A stretch of DNA of 15,657 nucleotides, taken from contig JAGBFZ010000148.1 in the NCBI GenBank assembly GCA_018110855.1, forward strand, positions 1 through 15,657, given 5' to 3'. The position numbers and the translations under genes were made by a program. This DNA comes from Oscillospiraceae bacterium (lineage in GTDB: Bacteria > Bacillota > Clostridia > Oscillospirales > Ruminococcaceae). Shown piece after piece: positions 12,672 through 15,657 of the stretch (the first letter of the stretch is position 1; every line of letters begins with the position of its first letter). The notes below the pieces were generated by a model, which worked only from the letters and a program-made list of their open reading frames with translations, did no database searches and had not been told where the DNA came from.

Positions 12672-14618
12672 TTATTTCCTTGATGTGCATCGGCTGCGGC
12701 TTTCCTTATGGGTTGATTTATCGCTGTACATTCTGTCGTCCGCTGTTCGGATTATTGCGTCAATGTCCATATCCTCGGTAATTTTTGCGCCGAAAACTCC
12801 ATAGCTTCCCTGAACCATATATGGCTTGCCGGAGGTTTCGTTAATGTAATTGAGCCTTGCCTTGAGCTTTTTTACCATGATATTTCCGTCGTCCTCGGGG
12901 TCGCCCGTGCAGACCTTTGCCACGGTAAATTCGTCTCCTCCGAAACGGGAGCAGATATCATGCTCTCCGCCGACAGTAATAAGGGCATCAGCTATTGCCT
13001 TGATCGCAATATCTCCCTCGGCATGACCATAGGAATCATTGATAGTCTTCAAGCCGTCCAGATCAATGGAGATTATTGCAAGGCTGTATGTATTTTCCTT
13101 GTCATTCAATGCCTCGGCAAGCTGCTTTTCCATTTCGGAATAAAAGCCCCTTCGGTTGTACAGTCCTGTGTGATCTCTTATATAAAGCTCATTGAGCCTG
13201 CTTATCACCTTTTTCATTACCGACTGGCTGTTGTATATTTCAAGAACATGATTAACATTTCTTGCGTGCTTCAGGAGATGGCGGATATCTAAATTGGAGG
13301 TAAGCCCGTCGCTGCCTGTGCTTAGCCCCATTACGCCGTGACCGATAACATAGTCTCTGAAATGAACGGACCAATAGAGGAATACATTTATCGTATTCGC
13401 AGCATCTTCAAAATGGGAGGGCTTTTCGGCAAGAACAGGCTTGTAACAATCCCCGAAAAGTCTTTCGCAGAGAATGAGCCGTTTGCCGTCGGTCCGGGGA
13501 ATGACTCCTGATATAAGGCTGTTATAGTCATCGCTCATATTGGAGAAATCCTCGTTCAGGCTCAGAGCGTAATAGAAATAGCCGTAAGAGACCGTATGCC
13601 CCAGAATAACAGAGCTTAGCTCCTCAAGAGAAGAAGCTTCCGACGCCTGATTGCAAAGCTCGTCCATGAAGGTGTCATAGGAAACGTCCGCTTCAAATAG
13701 CTTGAACAGGGGATTTATCTGCCCCGAAGCGTCACGGTAATCTATCATTCTGCAGCCGCAGGAATGGGATATCATTACAGTATGATCCACTATACAGCTG
13801 TCGCCGATGTCCTTGCCTTCAAGGTGAGCGGCTATGGCGTCTACTGCCTTTATGCCTGCAAGTACAACGTCCTGCTTGGCGGTGGTGAGGCGGGGAATGT
13901 GATATCTTTCCTCAACAATGCCGTCAAAGCCTGTAACGATAACATCGGTGGGGACCGTATAGCCCCGTTCCTTCAGCTTATTGCAGATGGTTATTGCCAT
14001 GGTATCGTTGCAGCAGATGAATGCGTCGGGCATTGACATTCCCGATGCCATAAATTCATCAAAGGCTTTTGCGGTGGGGTCAGACCAGAAATCACCGTAC
14101 ATTATCCTGCGTTCATCAAGCTCTATTCCGTGCGCCTTCATGACTCTGCGGCAACATTCAATGCGCTCGTCGGAGAACGTGTTGTTCTTAAAGCCTGCCA
14201 CAACATTTATCAGTCTGCAGCCGTGGACTGAGATTATATGCTCGGTGATCGCTTCAAAGGCGCTTTTATAGTTGAAGCTGATATTATAGCAGCCCTCAAC
14301 GTGCTTGTCAACGCAGACGGTGAAGATATTCTTCTCCCTTGCTCTGCCGACTATGGAACTCAGTATGTCGTCATTCTTGATAGTCTCGCTCATTATTATC
14401 AGACCATCAAGTATATCATAGTCAATGAGATCGAAAACATGGTTTTCGCCTATATCATAGCTTGTATTTACATAAAAATCCGAGAAAGCATTATAGATCA
14501 GCACCTTGAAGCCGCATTCCGTGGCTCTGCCGATCATGGAATGAACAAAATCAGTATTCAGATCCTCCTGCATCCTGCTCAGGCACACTCCTATATAATG
14601 ACGCCCCTTTTTATCCAC
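12672..14618 (-). CDS. LacI-type sensor domain fused to GGDEF diguanylate cyclase
   Basis: Predicted cytosolic c-di-GMP synthase controlled by a small ligand, probably a sugar. The 648-residue product has no signal peptide, membrane segment or HTH. Residues about 7-290 are a periplasmic-binding-protein/LacI-like domain (IGVCLSRMQEDLNTDFVHSM, DGLIIMSE, FICCNDTMAI, VIVTGFDGI), starting exactly where a LacI regulator's effector domain would. Residues about 300-455 are an unassigned, possibly GAF-like region, then a helical linker (about 456-482). The GGDEF domain (about 483-635) has DHTGLYNRRGF, DLDGLKTINDSYGHAEGD and an intact GGDEF (560-564), so it should be active. The usual RxxD inhibitory site is GEHD (551-554), lacking the Arg. 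The start is GTG with GGAGGTG about five bases before it. It is divergent from rubrerythrin and upstream of the GH5 gene. Confidence 0.9.
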   Translation of the reverse strand: MDKKGRHYIGVCLSRMQEDLNTDFVHSMIGRATECGFKVLIYNAFSDFYVNTSYDIGENHVFDLIDYDILDGLIIMSETIKNDDILSSIVGRAREKNIFTVCVDKHVEGCYNISFNYKSAFEAITEHIISVHGCRLINVVAGFKNNTFSDERIECCRRVMKAHGIELDERRIMYGDFWSDPTAKAFDEFMASGMSMPDAFICCNDTMAITICNKLKERGYTVPTDVIVTGFDGIVEERYHIPRLTTAKQDVVLAGIKAVDAIAAHLEGKDIGDSCIVDHTVMISHSCGCRMIDYRDASGQINPLFKLFEADVSYDTFMDELCNQASEASSLEELSSVILGHTVSYGYFYYALSLNEDFSNMSDDYNSLISGVIPRTDGKRLILCERLFGDCYKPVLAEKPSHFEDAANTINVFLYWSVHFRDYVIGHGVMGLSTGSDGLTSNLDIRHLLKHARNVNHVLEIYNSQSVMKKVISRLNELYIRDHTGLYNRRGFYSEMEKQLAEALNDKENTYSLAIISIDLDGLKTINDSYGHAEGDIAIKAIADALITVGGEHDICSRFGGDEFTVAKVCTGDPEDDGNIMVKKLKARLNYINETSGKPYMVQGSYGVFGAKITEDMDIDAIIRTADDRMYSDKSTHKESRSRCTSRK

Positions 14619-14648
14619 GAAATCACCTCCGATGCATAACTTAATTAA

Positions 14649-14677
14649 ATTTTACCACATTATTTGCAATTAGTCAA
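14649..14677 (-). promoter_or_regulatory. SigA promoter of the sensor diguanylate cyclase
   Basis: On the minus strand TTGACT (14677-14672), a 17-base spacer and TAAAAT (14654-14649) preceded by TGG. The -10 box is about 30 bases before the GTG start. Confidence 0.82.
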
Positions 14678-14839
14678 CAGCTTTTGTGTATTTTTAATAT
14701 GCGGTACTGAGATTTTTTCAGTGCCTGTCCAATTGATGTGATCTGATTTTAAAAGCTATTATGGATATGTTTTTGGTATTGTTTTGGGGGACTTTTGATA
14801 ATATTCACAAATATAGCATAAAAAAATCCTGAGACAATG
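14678..14839. other. AT-rich intergenic stretch between divergent promoters
   Basis: No gene is seen. It contains one imperfect hairpin (GGTACTGA at 14702-14709 with TCAGTGCC at 14717-14724, one G-T pair) without a T-tract in either direction, upstream of both promoters. It may be an operator-like palindrome or chance. The rest is AT-rich and could include upstream promoter elements. Confidence 0.35.
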
Positions 14840-14868
14840 TTGACTTTTTCGGAAAAATTGTGTATAAT
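14840..14868 (+). promoter_or_regulatory. SigA promoter of rubrerythrin
   Basis: TTGACT (14840-14845), a 17-base spacer and a consensus TATAAT (14863-14868). The start codon follows about 32 bases later. No PerR-type palindrome is recognised. Confidence 0.85.
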
Positions 14869-14900
14869 ATAGAAAATATCAGGAAAGGAAGGTCATTATC

Positions 14901-15440
14901 ATGGCTTCAAAATACGCAGGTATACAGACTGAAAAGAATCTTGAGGCAGCTTTTGCAGGCGAGTCTCAGGCAAGGAACAAATATACATATTTTTCCTCCG
15001 TTGCGAAAAAGGAGGGCTTTGAGCAGATAGCTGCTATTTTCCTCAAGACCGCTGACAATGAGAAGGAGCACGCTAAAATGTGGTTCAAGGAGCTTCAGGG
15101 AATTGGCAGCACTGCCGACAACCTTGCTGCTGCCGCTGACGGCGAGAACTATGAGTGGACTGATATGTACGAGGGCTTTGCAAAGACTGCCGAGGAGGAA
15201 GGCTTCCCTGAGCTTGCAAAGAAATTCCGCATGGTTGGCGCTATTGAAAAGCACCACGAGGAGCGTTACCGCGCTCTTCTTAAAAATGTGGAGACTGCCG
15301 CTGTTTTTGAAAAGAGCGAGGTCAAGATTTGGGAATGCCGCAACTGCGGTCACATCATTGTGGGCACAAAGGCTCCCGAGGTTTGTCCTGTTTGCAATCA
15401 CCCTCAGAGCTATTTTGAGATAAGCGCCGAGAATTATTGA
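14901..15440 (+). CDS. rbr: rubrerythrin
   Basis: Cytosolic non-haem diiron peroxidase that reduces hydrogen peroxide to water using electrons from NAD(P)H via rubredoxin-type partners; a main oxidative-stress defence in anaerobes. The 179-residue product has the N-terminal four-helix ferritin-like domain (about 1-135) with probable iron ligands at Glu21 (GESQARNKY), the ExxH of helix 2 (Glu54/His57 in NEKEHAK), acidic residues in the [14 protein letters not shown] helix and the second ExxH (Glu116/His119 in IEKHHEERY). The C-terminal rubredoxin-like domain has the iron site Cys146-x2-Cys149 (WECRNCG) and Cys162-x2-Cys165 (VCPVCNHP). Length and domain order are standard. AAGGAAGG lies eight bases before the ATG. 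It is monocistronic, with its own promoter and a strong terminator. Confidence 0.98.
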   Translation: MASKYAGIQTEKNLEAAFAGESQARNKYTYFSSVAKKEGFEQIAAIFLKTADNEKEHAKMWFKELQGIGSTADNLAAAADGENYEWTDMYEGFAKTAEEEGFPELAKKFRMVGAIEKHHEERYRALLKNVETAAVFEKSEVKIWECRNCGHIIVGTKAPEVCPVCNHPQSYFEISAENY

Positions 15441-15457
15441 GTTTTGGGATAAATCAG

Positions 15458-15491
15458 ACCGCCCCCGACAGAGTTTGTCGGGGGCGGTTTT
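15458..15491 (+). terminator. rubrerythrin terminator
   Basis: ACCGCCCCCGACA (15458-15470) and its complement (15476-15488) form a perfect 13-bp GC-rich stem around a 5-base loop, followed by TTTTATATT. It lies between convergent genes; the minus-strand flank lacks a good T-tract, so it mainly serves rbr. Confidence 0.9.
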
Positions 15492-15506
15492 ATATTGTAT
15501 GCTATT

Positions 15507-15657
15507 TTATTCAGCCAGCAGCTTCTCGGCGGAAGCGAGCTTTACGCAGATGCAGAAAAGCTCCATTGCCTTGCGGAGATCTTCAACGGGAGGATAGGAG
15601 GGGGAGAGACGGATATTTCTGTCCTCGGGATCCTTTTTGTAGGGGAAGGTCGCTCCT
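15507..15657 (-). CDS. class I/II aminotransferase (MocR-type), C-terminal fragment
   Basis: An open minus-strand frame enters at the window edge and ends at TAA (15509-15507), giving the last 49 residues. They begin GATFPYKKDPEDRNIRLSPS and end CVKLASAEKLLAE. The pattern (TFPYxKDPxDxNIRLSPSYPP, then a helix with MELFCICVKLASxEKLL) is the C-terminus of the PLP-dependent Aminotran_MocR group of aspartate aminotransferase-like enzymes, recognised from memory. The PLP lysine and the rest lie outside the window, so reaction specificity cannot be judged. It is convergent with rubrerythrin. The truncation is only the window boundary. Confidence 0.82.
   Translation of the reverse strand, partial: GATFPYKKDPEDRNIRLSPSYPPVEDLRKAMELFCICVKLASAEKLLAE

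Noticed and set aside
14702..14724. Hairpin in the divergent rbr-cyclase gap considered as a terminator
   Set aside because: No T-tract on either side and no transcript is expected to reach it; left as a possible operator or chance palindrome.

Overview
The window looks like a chromosomal segment of a Gram-positive, anaerobic Clostridia member, most likely Ruminococcus or a close Oscillospiraceae relative. The reasons are a secreted GH5 endoglucanase with bacterial Ig-like domains, rubrerythrin, lipoproteins with short signal peptides and acidic Ser/Thr/Glu-rich stalks, strong GGAGG-type ribosome binding sites, SigA promoters with 17-base spacers, and an L10-leader attenuator in front of rplJ-rplL. 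This placement is inference from gene content; no rRNA is present.

Layout. (1) 1-577 +: a YfbR-type HD 5'-nucleotidase whose start lies outside the window. (2) 684-1891 -: rplL and rplJ behind a SigA promoter, an L10 leader and an intrinsic attenuator. (3) 1951-3187 -: an uncharacterised lipoprotein with its own promoter and terminator. (4) 3220-5432 +: a promoter, a probable NiCo (czcD-type) riboswitch with terminator, a CDF metal exporter, then a YitT-family membrane protein with its own promoter and a strong bidirectional terminator. (5) 5438-10404 -: a probable five-gene operon read in the order lipoprotein, XerC/D-like recombinase, alpha/beta hydrolase, ComM-type AAA ATPase, DUF3237-like protein, from one strong promoter at 10376-10404. 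(6) 10419-10801: a 383-base non-coding, highly palindromic element with imperfect inverted terminal repeats (MITE-like). (7) 10820-12580 -: secreted GH5 endoglucanase. (8) 12672-14677 -: a soluble LacI-type sensor/GGDEF diguanylate cyclase. (9) 14840-15488 +: rubrerythrin with promoter and terminator. (10) 15507-15657 -: the C-terminal 49 residues of a MocR-type class I aminotransferase that continues beyond the window.

How the pieces work together. Most transcription units are short and separately promoted. The clearest regulated unit is the riboswitch-CDF pair: a Ni/Co-sensing RNA would let transcription into the exporter proceed only when the metal is present. The rplJL unit is autoregulated through its leader RNA. 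The cellulase lies directly downstream of a putative carbohydrate-sensing c-di-GMP synthase on the same strand, but each has its own promoter, so a functional link is only suggested. The most unusual items are the structured inverted-repeat element between the cellulase and the lipoprotein, and the cytosolic LacI-fold/GGDEF fusion.
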